A stretch of 64,000 nucleotides of DNA from NCBI GenBank assembly GCA_002841395.1, contig PGZM01000010.1:1-64000 (forward strand), given 5' to 3'. The DNA is from Firmicutes bacterium HGW-Firmicutes-9 (lineage in GTDB: Bacteria; Bacillota; Clostridia; Christensenellales; CAG-138). Below, piece by piece: positions 51,762-60,662 of this stretch (position 1 is its first letter; every line of letters starts with the position of its first letter). Position numbers and translations under genes: made by a program. The notes beneath the pieces were generated by a model. That model had not been told where the DNA came from and ran no database searches. It saw nothing but the letters and a program-made list of their open reading frames with translations.

Positions 51762-52505
51762 ATGCCGCAACTGCAACCGCATATCCGGCTGGATCATAAC
51801 TACGGCGCGCGCTGTGCGCTGCTGCCCGGTGATCCCGCGCGGCTTGACCACATCAAGACGTTTCTCACGGACGCGCAGGAGCTCGCCTACAACCGCGAGT
51901 ATCGCAGTCTTGTCGGAAGCTATCAAGGCGTGAGCGTGCTCGCTGTCTCTACGGGCATCGGCGGGGCTTCCGCCGGAATCGCCGTCGAGGAACTGAAAAA
52001 CCTCGGCGTTACAAACATGATCCGCATCGGCAGCTGCGGCGCGCTTCAGCCGCAGGTGAAAATCGGCGATCTGGTGCTTGTCTCAGGCGCGGTGCGCGAC
52101 GACGGCGCGAGCAAGACCTATATCGATCCGATCTTCCCCGCCGTGCCGGACAGTGAGCTGCTCTTTGCCTGCGTTCAGGCGGCAAAGGAGCGAACCTATC
52201 GCTATCACACCGGCATCGCGCGCAGTCACGACAGCTTTTATACCGATCGCGAAGCAGAGATCGACGCCTATTGGTCGAAGCGCGGCGTGCTCGGCGCGGA
52301 TATGGAGACAGCCGCGCTCTATACAATCGGGCACCTGCGCGGCATCCGCACGATGAGCATCCTCAACAACGTGGTCGCGTTTGAAGAGGACACGCTGGAC
52401 GCCATCGGCAGCTATGTGGACGGCGAAACAGCCGCCATGCAAGGCGAGGAGCACGAGATTCTCACCGCGTTGGACGCCTTTGTGCAGATCACAAAACAAG
52501 ATTAA
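51762..52505 (+). CDS. Nucleoside phosphorylase (uridine phosphorylase-like)
   Basis: 247 residues of the PNP/UDP hexameric family. LLPGDPARLD (phosphate loop, about 21-30), STGIGGASAGI, RIGSCGALQ and GADMETAALY are diagnostic; the last holds the ribose-binding Glu. It splits a nucleoside with phosphate to base plus ribose-1-phosphate. The uridine-type pattern is the best match, though purine preference cannot be excluded. Divergent from the PfkB operon. Confidence 0.9.
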   Translation: MPQLQPHIRLDHNYGARCALLPGDPARLDHIKTFLTDAQELAYNREYRSLVGSYQGVSVLAVSTGIGGASAGIAVEELKNLGVTNMIRIGSCGALQPQVKIGDLVLVSGAVRDDGASKTYIDPIFPAVPDSELLFACVQAAKERTYRYHTGIARSHDSFYTDREAEIDAYWSKRGVLGADMETAALYTIGHLRGIRTMSILNNVVAFEEDTLDAIGSYVDGETAAMQGEEHEILTALDAFVQITKQD

Positions 52506-52531
52506 CGATTGATTCCCGTTACAGTCTAAAC

Positions 52532-52566
52532 AAACGGCCTTTGCCAGCGGCAAAGGCCGTTTTTGT
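52532..52566. terminator. Bidirectional terminator between the phosphorylase and nucleoside hydrolase genes
   Basis: AAACGGCCTTTGCC and GGCAAAGGCCGTTT pair across three bases, with T-rich tails. The genes converge here. Confidence 0.88.
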
Positions 52567-52567
52567 G

Positions 52568-53503
52568 TTACTCCCCGTACTTTGCCATGATCTCGAACAC
52601 GCGTTTTTTGAACGCCTCGCGATCCAGATTGGTCACGACATAAGCGTTGTGCTCCATCTGTTTGTCGCTATAGAGGTCGGTGACGGTCTTCCCGCGCGTG
52701 AGCGTGCCCTTTGTCTCGACGCGCACGCCCGCATGATCGGTCTGAAAATAGCTGTCGTCGTCTGCGTACAGCACCGTCACGGGATCGTGGAACGCCACAC
52801 CGCCGAGCTTGTAGGTGCGGTAGAACTGGAGGATGCCCTGCATCACGTCCCGCGCGAACACGGCCTGTTTCGAACCGAGGCTTGCGATCTCGTCGAGTTC
52901 TTCCGCGGTAAAATACGCGCGCATGGTCACATCCAGCCCGCACATATAGACGGGCGCGCCGCAGGTGAACACCATGTCGGCTGCCTCCGGATCGGCATAG
53001 ATGTTGAACTCCGCCGCAGGCGTGACATTGCCACCGACCGCTGCGCCGCCCATGATGACGATGCGCTTGAGCAGCTCCGGCAGCTCCTTGTATTTGGTGA
53101 GCGCGAGCGCGAGGTTGGTCAAAGGCCCCACCGCGACGATCGTCAGCTCGCCTTTGTAACGCTTGGCGTACGCATAGATCGCGTCCCACGCTTTCATCGC
53201 TTCCGGTTCCCGCTTGGGTTTCGGTAGCTCGATGTCGTTAAGACCATTTTTGCCGTGTACATGGTGCGCGTTGTAAGGCTCGCACATGAGGGGTTTACTT
53301 GCTCCCATGTAGACGGGAACGTGTTCCATTCCCGCGAGCTCCAGCACCTGTAGGGTGTTTCGCGTGGTGTGCTCGACCTCGACATTTCCCGCGACGGTGG
53401 TCGCGGCAATGAGCTCAAGATTGTTGAGATACTTGGTAAACAGGATGGCGACCGCGTCGTCCACGCCCGTGTCGCAATCCAGCAGCATCGGCAGTTTGTT
53501 CAT
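52568..53503 (-). CDS. Nucleoside hydrolase (IUNH family), second copy
   Basis: 311 residues from the ATG at 53503, placed by AAGGAGGC. The N-terminal calcium-binding cluster DCDTGVDDAVA (about 8-18) is the hallmark of inosine-uridine-type nucleoside hydrolases, with VGPLTNLALAL and FNIYADPEAA further on. It irreversibly splits a nucleoside to base and ribose. It follows the other hydrolase gene directly (4-base gap), and is the last gene of the nucleoside transporter operon. Confidence 0.92.
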   Translation of the reverse strand: MNKLPMLLDCDTGVDDAVAILFTKYLNNLELIAATTVAGNVEVEHTTRNTLQVLELAGMEHVPVYMGASKPLMCEPYNAHHVHGKNGLNDIELPKPKREPEAMKAWDAIYAYAKRYKGELTIVAVGPLTNLALALTKYKELPELLKRIVIMGGAAVGGNVTPAAEFNIYADPEAADMVFTCGAPVYMCGLDVTMRAYFTAEELDEIASLGSKQAVFARDVMQGILQFYRTYKLGGVAFHDPVTVLYADDDSYFQTDHAGVRVETKGTLTRGKTVTDLYSDKQMEHNAYVVTNLDREAFKKRVFEIMAKYGE

Positions 53504-53507
53504 ACGC

Positions 53508-54449
53508 TTACGCCTCCTTTCCGTAGTGTGCGGCGGCTTCCGCGAGCAGATCGACAAACGCCTCTCGGTCGATGTCCATGATCACGCGCGCGTTGGCAGG
53601 CTTTTTGAGCACGCCAAGCTTGTCGCCAACGGTTGTGCCGCGGCAATAGTCGCCCGTGAGCTCGACGGCGACATACATATCCACCATCGTCATGATCTCG
53701 GGCTTGATCAGCGCGGCGACCGCGACCGCATCGTGCACGGGCGCGCCCGGATAGCCGATGCTGCGGTGGAAACCATAGAAAAAGTCCAGCCATTCCGCAA
53801 CGACCGTCGCGACGGGGTTGTTCAACGCGCGGATGCGCTCAAAGTCTTCCGGGAACACCAGCGCTTTTTCGGTGACGTCGAGTCCCGCCATCGTGATCGG
53901 AACGCCGCTTTGGAACACGATGTCCGCGGCTTCCGGATCGACGAGGATGTTGAACTCGGCCGCCGGCGTCCAGTTGCCGAAATCGATGCCGCCGCCCATC
54001 AGGTAGATGTGGCGGATCTTGTTCTTCAGGTGCGGATAGAGCAGCAGCAGCGCGGCGACGTTGGTGAGCGGCCCGGTCGGAATCAACACCACCGGCTCAT
54101 CGCTTTCTTCCAGAATCTGCGCCATCAGCGTCGCGGCATCGGTATCCACGGGTTTGTCCGCAGGTTCCGGCAGCGCGGGGCCGTCGAGGCCCGAACTACC
54201 ATGCACGGTAGGTGCGATGATCGCGTCCGCGACGAGCGGCTTGACCCTGCCCATCGCGAGCGGGACATGCAGCCCCACCAGCGTCACGATGCGTCCTGCG
54301 TTATAGGTTGTCTTTTGAATCGTCTGGTTGCCGCAGACCGAGGTCACAGCCTTGATGTCGAGCAAGGGGCTCGCGGTTGCGAGCACCCACGCGATCGCGT
54401 CGTCGTGACCGGGGTCGCCGTCCAGAATGACGGGAATACGTTTGATCAT
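53508..54449 (-). CDS. Nucleoside hydrolase (IUNH family), first copy
   Basis: 313 residues. Calcium-binding motif DGDPGHDDAIA (8-18), IPTGPLTNVAALL and FNILVDPEAADIVF are typical. It differs clearly from the downstream copy, so the two may prefer different nucleosides (purine versus pyrimidine, or ribo versus deoxyribo). It lies between the transporter permease and the second hydrolase, all leftward. Confidence 0.92.
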   Translation of the reverse strand: MIKRIPVILDGDPGHDDAIAWVLATASPLLDIKAVTSVCGNQTIQKTTYNAGRIVTLVGLHVPLAMGRVKPLVADAIIAPTVHGSSGLDGPALPEPADKPVDTDAATLMAQILEESDEPVVLIPTGPLTNVAALLLLYPHLKNKIRHIYLMGGGIDFGNWTPAAEFNILVDPEAADIVFQSGVPITMAGLDVTEKALVFPEDFERIRALNNPVATVVAEWLDFFYGFHRSIGYPGAPVHDAVAVAALIKPEIMTMVDMYVAVELTGDYCRGTTVGDKLGVLKKPANARVIMDIDREAFVDLLAEAAAHYGKEA

Positions 54450-54493
54450 TACATTACCTCAGACTTTGCCGCTTCTGTTTTTTACGAGCAAAG

Positions 54494-55450
54494 TCATGCT
54501 TTCGCTTTAGAATGTTCTGCGCGGGCTTTTTTCACGCGCTTGATCGTGCTGGCCGCATAAATCACAAGGCCCAGAATGGTGACCACATACGGAATCGACG
54601 AGACGAGATAGCTCGAAACGCCCTGCAATCCGCTGACCTTCGTGCGCAGCGCCTGCGCAAGACCGAACAGCAGCGAGCTGAACATCGCGCCCACCGGTTC
54701 GCCTCTGCCCATGGCTTGCGCCGCAAGCGCGATGAAGCCGCGGCCTGCGACCATGCCGCTGTTCCAGCCCTGGGAATAATACATGGACATAAACGCGCCG
54801 CCGAAGCCCGCCAGTGCGCCGGAAAGCGCGAGCGCGATGTACTTGATCTTGAGCACGCTGACGCCGACGCTGGAGGCCGCGTTTGCGTTCTCACCCACCG
54901 CACGGATGTTGAGGCCAAGCGGCGTGCGATACAGTAAAATCCACATGAGCCACACGAACAGGAACGCAAGATAGGTCAAAATCGCGTGACCGGAGAGGAT
55001 ATCGCCGAGAATCGGAATATCCTTGATCAGCGGGATGTTGACCGTCGGAATCAGGATGTTCGGGCTCATCAGCGATCCGGTGTTGCCGCGCATGCCGGTA
55101 AACATGTACAGCAGGAAGATCGTTCCGCCTGCGCCCATCATGTTGACCGCGATACCGGCGAGGATGATGTCCGTCTTGAGTTTCAGCGCGAAGAAGCCCA
55201 TCATGAGCGCCAGCAAAATGCCGACGATCATCGCGCCCAGCACGCCGACCAGCCAGCTCTGCGTCCAGTAGCTGAACAGCACACCAAACAGCGCGGAGAT
55301 CATCATGATGCCTTCCAGACCGATGTTGGTCACGCCCGCTTTGCTCGCGACAACCGCGCCCAGCGCCGCAAAGAGAATCGGCGCCGTGATGCGAATCACG
55401 GAGAAGAGAAACTCTTCTTTAAGAATCGTAGAAAGAAGTTGATCCCACAT
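54494..55450 (-). CDS. ABC nucleoside transporter permease, NupQ-like
   Basis: 318-residue polytopic membrane protein of the BPD_transp_2 permease type with about eight to ten hydrophobic segments; GLEGIMMISALFGVLF and GRGFIALAAQAMGRGEPVGAM are typical. It forms the transmembrane channel with the second permease next to it. The start abuts the upstream permease stop. Together with the ATPase and BMP-type binding protein it forms a nucleoside importer. Confidence 0.92.
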   Translation of the reverse strand: MWDQLLSTILKEEFLFSVIRITAPILFAALGAVVASKAGVTNIGLEGIMMISALFGVLFSYWTQSWLVGVLGAMIVGILLALMMGFFALKLKTDIILAGIAVNMMGAGGTIFLLYMFTGMRGNTGSLMSPNILIPTVNIPLIKDIPILGDILSGHAILTYLAFLFVWLMWILLYRTPLGLNIRAVGENANAASSVGVSVLKIKYIALALSGALAGFGGAFMSMYYSQGWNSGMVAGRGFIALAAQAMGRGEPVGAMFSSLLFGLAQALRTKVSGLQGVSSYLVSSIPYVVTILGLVIYAASTIKRVKKARAEHSKAKA

Positions 55451-56571
55451 TATTCAGCACCCCCTTCGGCACCCGCCGCAACTTTTGCAAGGTCGGCACG
55501 GGTGTTCTTGACCACGATCTTCTGGCGATAGCCCGCGAGGAACTGTTCCGCCGCGAAGAAGAGGAAGATCGCCGCCTGAATGATATCGATCATCTCGCTT
55601 GGCACGTCGCAATACGTCGCCATGAGCTGGCAGCCTTTGTTGAGATAGGCGATGAAGAACGCGGCCAGCGGAACGAGGAGCGGGTTGTTTTTCGCGAGGA
55701 TCGCGATGGTCACGCCCGTCCAGCCATAGCCGGGAAGTTCTTTCCAAAGGAAGGTGCTATAGCGTCCCAGCACCTCGACGCTGCCGCCGATACCGGCGAG
55801 CATACCGCCGATCACCTGTGAAAGCACGATGGTGCCGCCGACTTTCATGCCGGAGTATTTCGAGAACGACTCGTTGATACCGATCATGCGGATGGCATAG
55901 CCCCAGCGGGTGCGATACATAAACAGCGCTACAATCACAACGAATACCAGCGCTGCTACAAATCCCCAGCTGAGCTTACTTCCGCCCGGCACAAGCGAAC
56001 CGATGCGCGCGGTTTCGGCAAAGGGGAACGTCTGCGTGGAGCCTTTGCTGCGATCCGCGAATACGAAGTTTAAGTAATGCAGCACGATGTACATGCAAAC
56101 ATAGTTGAGCATGAGGCTTGTGACCATTTCACTCGCGCCCAGTTTGACTTTCAATAGCGCGGGTACGAGCATGATGATGCCGCCAATCACCGCCGCGATC
56201 AGGATGCATACCACCGCGTGCAGGCCGCTGTTCATGTGCAGGTAGATGCCGGCTAGCGCCGCGACAAACCCGCCCGTGAGCACAACGCCCTCGCCCGCAA
56301 GGTTAAACTGGTTGCTTGAGAACATCACGCAGACCGCAAGACCCGTGAAAATCGTCGGTATCATCGCGGCAAGAATCGTATAGAAGCCCTGCGTATTAAA
56401 GCTCGCAAGCCCGCCCTTAATGGAGATCAACGGCCCGATCAACAGGTACCGCAGCGCGGTAAACGGTTCGTCGGAGCTCAGGAAGATGAAGATCGTACCG
56501 ACGGCGAGCGCGAGCAAAATCGCCGCTGCACCGCGTACGAGCTCAAATCCCAGCATTCGCTTATCCTTCAT
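55450..56571 (-). CDS. ABC nucleoside transporter permease, NupP-like
   Basis: 373 residues from the ATG at 56571, which overlaps the end of the ATPase gene. Polytopic permease of the same family, with FNLAGEGVVLTGGFVAAL and GINESFSKYSGMKV. It pairs with the NupQ-like permease. Its last base touches the start of the next gene, so all are co-translated. Confidence 0.92.
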   Translation of the reverse strand: MKDKRMLGFELVRGAAAILLALAVGTIFIFLSSDEPFTALRYLLIGPLISIKGGLASFNTQGFYTILAAMIPTIFTGLAVCVMFSSNQFNLAGEGVVLTGGFVAALAGIYLHMNSGLHAVVCILIAAVIGGIIMLVPALLKVKLGASEMVTSLMLNYVCMYIVLHYLNFVFADRSKGSTQTFPFAETARIGSLVPGGSKLSWGFVAALVFVVIVALFMYRTRWGYAIRMIGINESFSKYSGMKVGGTIVLSQVIGGMLAGIGGSVEVLGRYSTFLWKELPGYGWTGVTIAILAKNNPLLVPLAAFFIAYLNKGCQLMATYCDVPSEMIDIIQAAIFLFFAAEQFLAGYRQKIVVKNTRADLAKVAAGAEGGAE

Positions 56572-58132
56572 GACACACCCTCCCGATCTCCTCGGCGCTC
56601 TGTTTCTTGAGGCCGAGCATGTATTCACCCATCATCACATCGTCCAGTTGGCTCGTGTCCTCAAAATAGGCTGCGATCTTGCCGCCATAGAGGACGATCA
56701 GGCTGTCGGAAAGCTCCATGACCTCGTTGAGGTCGGCGGAGACGAGCAGCACCGCGGTACCCGCACGGGAAAGATCGACGAGCTTTTTGCGGATGAATTC
56801 CGTGGCGCCTACGTCGATACCGCGCGTGGGCTGGTCGGCGATGATCAACGTCGGGTCGCTGGAAAACTCGCGCGCGACGACGACCTTCTGGATGTTACCG
56901 CCGGAGAGCATCTTGACCTTTTGCTTTCTGGATTTACAGAGGACGGTATAGTCCTTGATCAATCGGTCGCTCTCCTCATGGATGGCCTTCATGTTAAAGA
57001 GCGGGCCGTTGTTGAACCGCTTTTCGTTGAAGCGATCGGAGATGATGTTTTCCTCGATGGTCGCTGCGTCCGCGATGCCATAGGTCATACGGTCTTCCGG
57101 CACGAGAGAAACGCCAAGCTTGCGAATCTTTGCCTGAGAGGCATGGATCACGTCTTTGCCGTTGACCGCGGCGGTGCCGGAGTCCGGCTCTCTGAGGTCA
57201 AAGAGCATATCGACGAGCTCGCGCTGTCCGTTGCCCTCGACGCCCGCGACACCGAGAATCTCGCCCTTGCGCACGTCGAATGAGACGCCGTCGAGCATCT
57301 TCTTGTTCCACTCGTTGGTGTATTGCAGATTGCGCACCCGCAGCACCACGTCCGTGGGAACGGCGGTGTCTTTCTGCACGTCGAGAATGACATCGCGGCC
57401 TACCATCAGGCTGGAAATCTCCTGCTCGGTGATCGAGGCGGTCTCATAGACGCCCATCGATTTGCCACCGCGCATGATGGTCATCCGGTCGGTGATCTGC
57501 TTGATCTCGTTGAGCTTGTGGGAGATGAATATGATCGTGTAACCCTGTTCTTTGAGATGCACCAGTTCGCGGAAGAGTTCCGCCGTCTCCTGCGTGGTCA
57601 GAACCGCTGTGGGTTCGTCCAGAATCAGGATCTTCGCGCCCCGGATCAACGCCTTGAGAATCTCCACCTTCTGCTTCATGCCGACGGGGATATCCGCAAC
57701 CTTCGCAACCGGGTTGACCGCAAGGTTGAATTTCTCGGCATATTCATTGGTCAGTTCAATGGCTTTCTTAAAGTCGATGAACATCCCGCTCTTCTTGGGA
57801 ACCATGCCGAGCACGATGTTCTCCGCGACGGTAAGACTCGGAACCAGCATAAAGTGCTGGTGCACCATGCCGATACCATGCGCGATTGCGGCGGTCGGAG
57901 AACCAAACGAGGCCTTCGCTCCGTTGACGATGATTTCGCCCTCCGTCGGCTGCTCCAGACCGAATAGGATTTTCATCAGCGTGCTCTTGCCCGCGCCGTT
58001 CTCGCCCATCAGCGCGTGGATTTCGCCGCGACGAACGGAGAAATCGACCCCCTGATTGGCGGCGATCCCGTTCGGATACACCTTTGTGATGCCCTTCATT
58101 TGGACCACAAGATCGTTTTGGTTATGCTCCAT
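56561..58132 (-). CDS. ABC nucleoside transporter ATPase, NupO-like, two ABC domains
   Basis: 523 residues with two tandem nucleotide-binding domains, as in sugar and nucleoside importers of this group. Domain 1: Walker A GENGAGKST (about 39-47), Walker B KILILDEPTA. Domain 2: degenerate Walker A GVEGNGQRE, signature LSGGNIQKVVVAREF, Walker B TLIIADQPTRG. The second domain's degenerate Walker A is usual for the family. It energises nucleoside uptake with the two permeases and BMP protein. Confidence 0.94.
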   Translation of the reverse strand: MEHNQNDLVVQMKGITKVYPNGIAANQGVDFSVRRGEIHALMGENGAGKSTLMKILFGLEQPTEGEIIVNGAKASFGSPTAAIAHGIGMVHQHFMLVPSLTVAENIVLGMVPKKSGMFIDFKKAIELTNEYAEKFNLAVNPVAKVADIPVGMKQKVEILKALIRGAKILILDEPTAVLTTQETAELFRELVHLKEQGYTIIFISHKLNEIKQITDRMTIMRGGKSMGVYETASITEQEISSLMVGRDVILDVQKDTAVPTDVVLRVRNLQYTNEWNKKMLDGVSFDVRKGEILGVAGVEGNGQRELVDMLFDLREPDSGTAAVNGKDVIHASQAKIRKLGVSLVPEDRMTYGIADAATIEENIISDRFNEKRFNNGPLFNMKAIHEESDRLIKDYTVLCKSRKQKVKMLSGGNIQKVVVAREFSSDPTLIIADQPTRGIDVGATEFIRKKLVDLSRAGTAVLLVSADLNEVMELSDSLIVLYGGKIAAYFEDTSQLDDVMMGEYMLGLKKQSAEEIGRVCHEG

Positions 58133-58343
58133 AAGCTGCCCCTTTACTTGGAATATATATGCTCAGCCGCCGAGCGGCAGTTTGATCAAACGAAGCGTAG
58201 GGTTTATTGAGTTGTGATATTGGAATATTGTGGTAAAGATTTACTGATATCTTAATATAAATGAGGCGTTCCTTCAACACCGCGGAAGGGTGTTCTTACA
58301 AGATACGCCGATAAAAGCATGAAACAGCGCGATTCGCCTGGGT

Positions 58344-58382
58344 AACACATCGGGGAAGAGCTTATCGCCCTTCCCCGGTGTT
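58344..58382 (-). terminator. Hairpin between the binding-protein gene and the transporter ATPase gene
   Basis: AACACCGGGGAAG and CTTCCCCGATGTGTT form a strong stem on the minus strand, about 40 bases after the binding-protein stop. There is no clear T-tract, so it probably limits rather than stops readthrough and keeps the binding protein in excess. Confidence 0.6.
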
Positions 58383-58423
58383 GCATAAGCTAAGCTTACT
58401 GAATTGTTGGTTGTGCTGTTGAA

Positions 58424-59542
58424 TTACGGCTGCATTGCATCGCGCAGCGCGACAACGGCGTTGGTGTCATCGCCGATGGCGGTCGGAACCACGATGGTTC
58501 CGTCCTTGATTGCGGCTTCGGCTGCGAGGACTTTGTCCTGCACGGCCTTGGGCGCAACGTTGGCGAAGTTCTTGTCGGTCACGATGCCGACGCCGCCTTC
58601 AGTGAGACCGAGGTTAACGAGCTGTCCCCAATAGGTACGGCCTGCATCCCACTCATCAAAGATCCAGATGATGGAGGTGCCGACGTTCTTGAGGCCGGAC
58701 GTGAGCGTGATGCCCGCGAGTTCCGGTCCGAAGGTCTGCTCTTGGTCGGAGTCAACGCCGATGAACCAGGCTTTGCCGGTTTCGAGGGCTGCTTCCGCTG
58801 CGCCGTTGCCGGAGAGACCCGCAACGCCCCAGATGATGTCCGCTTTGTTGTCGTTGATCATAGACAGCGCCATTTCCTTTGCGGTCGCGGTGTCAACGAA
58901 GCTGCCGACATAGCGGGTGTCAACCTTGACTTCCGGATCGGTCGCTTTCGCGCCCTCGAGGAAGCCGATGAGGAAGTCGTTGATGACCGGGAAATCACCG
59001 CCGCCGACGAAGCCGACGACCTTCTCCGCGTTCATGTTCTGGACGGAGGTTTCAGAGGTCATAGCTGCAGCATACACGCCGATGAGGTAACCCATGTCGT
59101 TCTGCTTGTAGCTGATGTTGACGACATTAGCGTTTGCGCCGACATAGGAGGTGTCGTCATAGATGAGGAACTTCTGATCCGGGTACGCAGTTGCGACTTC
59201 CTTGAGGTAGTCGGGCATCTGGTACGTACCGCAGATGATCAGATCATATTCGCCGGCTTCCGCGACTTCATAGAGGGTCTCCAGCCACTTCGGCTGATCC
59301 TCGTCCGTGCCGCCCATTTCGATGGTCTTGTAGGTGATGCGGCCGGCATCCTGAAGGGCTTTCAGGCCGGCTTCTGCGGAATCAAAGAAGGATTTGTCGC
59401 CCAGGTTGCCGTTGACGAGGCTGACGACGTTGTATACCTTTTTGTCACCCGCGGCTGCGGTTGCATCGGTGCTGGCGGCCTTGCAGGCGAACATCGAGAA
59501 CGCCACGAGCAGGGTCAGCAGGATCGCTACCAGTTTCTTCAT
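58424..59542 (-). CDS. BMP-family nucleoside-binding lipoprotein
   Basis: 372 residues. The signal peptide ends in a lipobox with the lipidated Cys20 (FSMFAC), so it is anchored to the outer face of the membrane. The periplasmic-binding fold has the BMP pattern (VNGNLGDKSFFDSAEAGLK, GFVGGGDFPVINDFLIGF). Members of this group bind purine or pyrimidine nucleosides and feed an ABC transporter. It is first in the transporter gene series and has its own promoter and a hairpin after it. Confidence 0.94.
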   Translation of the reverse strand: MKKLVAILLTLLVAFSMFACKAASTDATAAAGDKKVYNVVSLVNGNLGDKSFFDSAEAGLKALQDAGRITYKTIEMGGTDEDQPKWLETLYEVAEAGEYDLIICGTYQMPDYLKEVATAYPDQKFLIYDDTSYVGANANVVNISYKQNDMGYLIGVYAAAMTSETSVQNMNAEKVVGFVGGGDFPVINDFLIGFLEGAKATDPEVKVDTRYVGSFVDTATAKEMALSMINDNKADIIWGVAGLSGNGAAEAALETGKAWFIGVDSDQEQTFGPELAGITLTSGLKNVGTSIIWIFDEWDAGRTYWGQLVNLGLTEGGVGIVTDKNFANVAPKAVQDKVLAAEAAIKDGTIVVPTAIGDDTNAVVALRDAMQP

Positions 59543-59581
59543 TTTGATTTTCCTCTCTTCTTATTGTTGATTGAGTTGCGA

Positions 59582-59621
59582 ATGGATACGCGTCAATAAC
59601 AATGTGATTTCGCATATCCAT
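59582..59621 (-). promoter_or_regulatory. Inverted repeat in the leader of the BMP gene
   Basis: ATGGATATGCG (59611-59621 on the minus strand) and CGCGTATCCAT (59582-59592) face each other across 18 bases between the promoter and the start codon. It is either an operator or an RNA hairpin; no known riboswitch class fits. Confidence 0.5.
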
Positions 59622-59627
59622 ATAGCC

Positions 59628-59656
59628 AGTTTAAATGGTATCCAATGAAAAGTCAA
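59628..59656 (-). promoter_or_regulatory. Promoter of the BMP/nucleoside transporter genes
   Basis: TTGACT (59651-59656) and TAAACT (59628-59633) on the minus strand with a 17-base spacer. Confidence 0.6.
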
Positions 59657-59840
59657 CACGCCTAAAAATTCGTTAAGTAGATAAATTTAGTGTTTTTTCG
59701 CCGCCAGTCTTTTAGAATCCTGCATTTTATCAGAATTCTTAGCTAATAATATATTGTTTGTTTTTGTTGTGTAATTGGTTAGACGGATCTAATTTTTCCA
59801 GTATTTACTCCATATTTCCGGGAATCACCCACAGAGAAGA
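59657..59840. other. AT-rich intergenic stretch upstream of the BMP gene
   Basis: No gene is visible. The region is strikingly AT-rich (runs such as AATATATTATT around 59745) compared with neighbours, and may contain further regulatory sites. Confidence 0.4.
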
Positions 59841-59867
59841 CATCGCGCGGGTGTATCCCGCGCGATG
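59841..59867 (-). terminator. Hairpin after the ECF S-component gene
   Basis: CATCGCGCGGG and CCCGCGCGATG form an 11-bp stem (loop ATACA) on the minus strand, about 75 bases after the stop. There is no T-tract, so termination strength is unclear. Confidence 0.55.
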
Positions 59868-59940
59868 ACCATTCTGAAGGTTGAGCCACAAAAGGCTTCT
59901 TTTTTCCAACTGCACAGATCATTCGTGCAGGTTGTGCTGG

Positions 59941-60504
59941 TTATTCCTCTTCTTTGGTAAGGCTGCCCTTCTTCGGGCGGATCTTTGCATAGGCAAAGAG
60001 CAGCAGCGTGCCGATCACGCCGCAGGCAATCGCGTTCCAGAGGCAAGCGACCGCGCCTTGCGTGAAGACGAGGTTGACGGGCTCTGCGTAGATGACGATA
60101 TCGAGCACGGGCGCAACCACGATCCAGGCAATCACGTTCGCGACGATCTGGAAGATGTTGAAACGAAGCACGTCTTTCCAGCCGAATTCGCCTTCATCCG
60201 CGCGAATCTTGGTGTAAACAAGACCGACGAGGAACATGGACACGCCGCTGGCGATCACCCAGCTCCACCACGGAGAGCCATACTGCAGAGCATCCGAGAT
60301 CGCGTGGCCGATGAATGCGATCAGACCGCCCGCAATGGGTCCAAACAACGCGGCAAAGAACGCGCCAAGGCCGTATGCCGTCTGGATGGATGTTTCGGGG
60401 ATACCGGTCGGCACCTTCACATACATGAACAGCAGCGCGAACAGCGCAGCACCGAGGCCGGTTGCAACAATGGTCTTGGTCGATACCTGGAACATTTTCT
60501 TCAT
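59941..60504 (-). CDS. ECF transporter S component (UPF0397 family)
   Basis: 187 residues with about six hydrophobic segments and the family patterns TKTIVATGLGAALFA near the N-terminus and GFIGHA-like IAFIGHAISDALQYGSPWWSW. This is the substrate-binding S component of an energy-coupling factor transporter; its ligand is unknown and, given the adenosine-forming enzyme and nucleoside genes nearby, could be a nucleoside-related compound. It has its own promoter with a palindromic site and is separated from the T and ATPase genes by the SAM hydrolase gene. Confidence 0.88.
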   Translation of the reverse strand: MKKMFQVSTKTIVATGLGAALFALLFMYVKVPTGIPETSIQTAYGLGAFFAALFGPIAGGLIAFIGHAISDALQYGSPWWSWVIASGVSMFLVGLVYTKIRADEGEFGWKDVLRFNIFQIVANVIAWIVVAPVLDIVIYAEPVNLVFTQGAVACLWNAIACGVIGTLLLFAYAKIRPKKGSLTKEEE

Positions 60505-60589
60505 CTGACATTACCTCCCCTTATTTTGTTTTTCCGGATGATGAATAGAGTGCGTGGCTCACCCATATCAATTGTATGAGTTCTGCTTC

Positions 60590-60619
60590 ATATTAGGCAT
60601 ATCGTATACGATTTGTCAA
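60590..60619 (-). promoter_or_regulatory. Promoter of the ECF S-component gene with palindromic site
   Basis: TTGACA (60614-60619, perfect) and TAATAT (60590-60595) on the minus strand with an 18-base spacer. The spacer contains the perfect 12-bp palindrome ATCGTATACGAT (60601-60612), ideally placed for a repressor dimer. Confidence 0.75.
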
Positions 60620-60662
60620 GCAATCGCGTGCCTGAACAAGCCGTTGCGACCGAGTGGTCGTC

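Noticed and set aside
59543-59656. Purine riboswitch in the leader of the nucleoside-binding protein gene
   Set aside because: The conserved loop and junction sequences of the purine class are not present; only a simple inverted repeat is visible.
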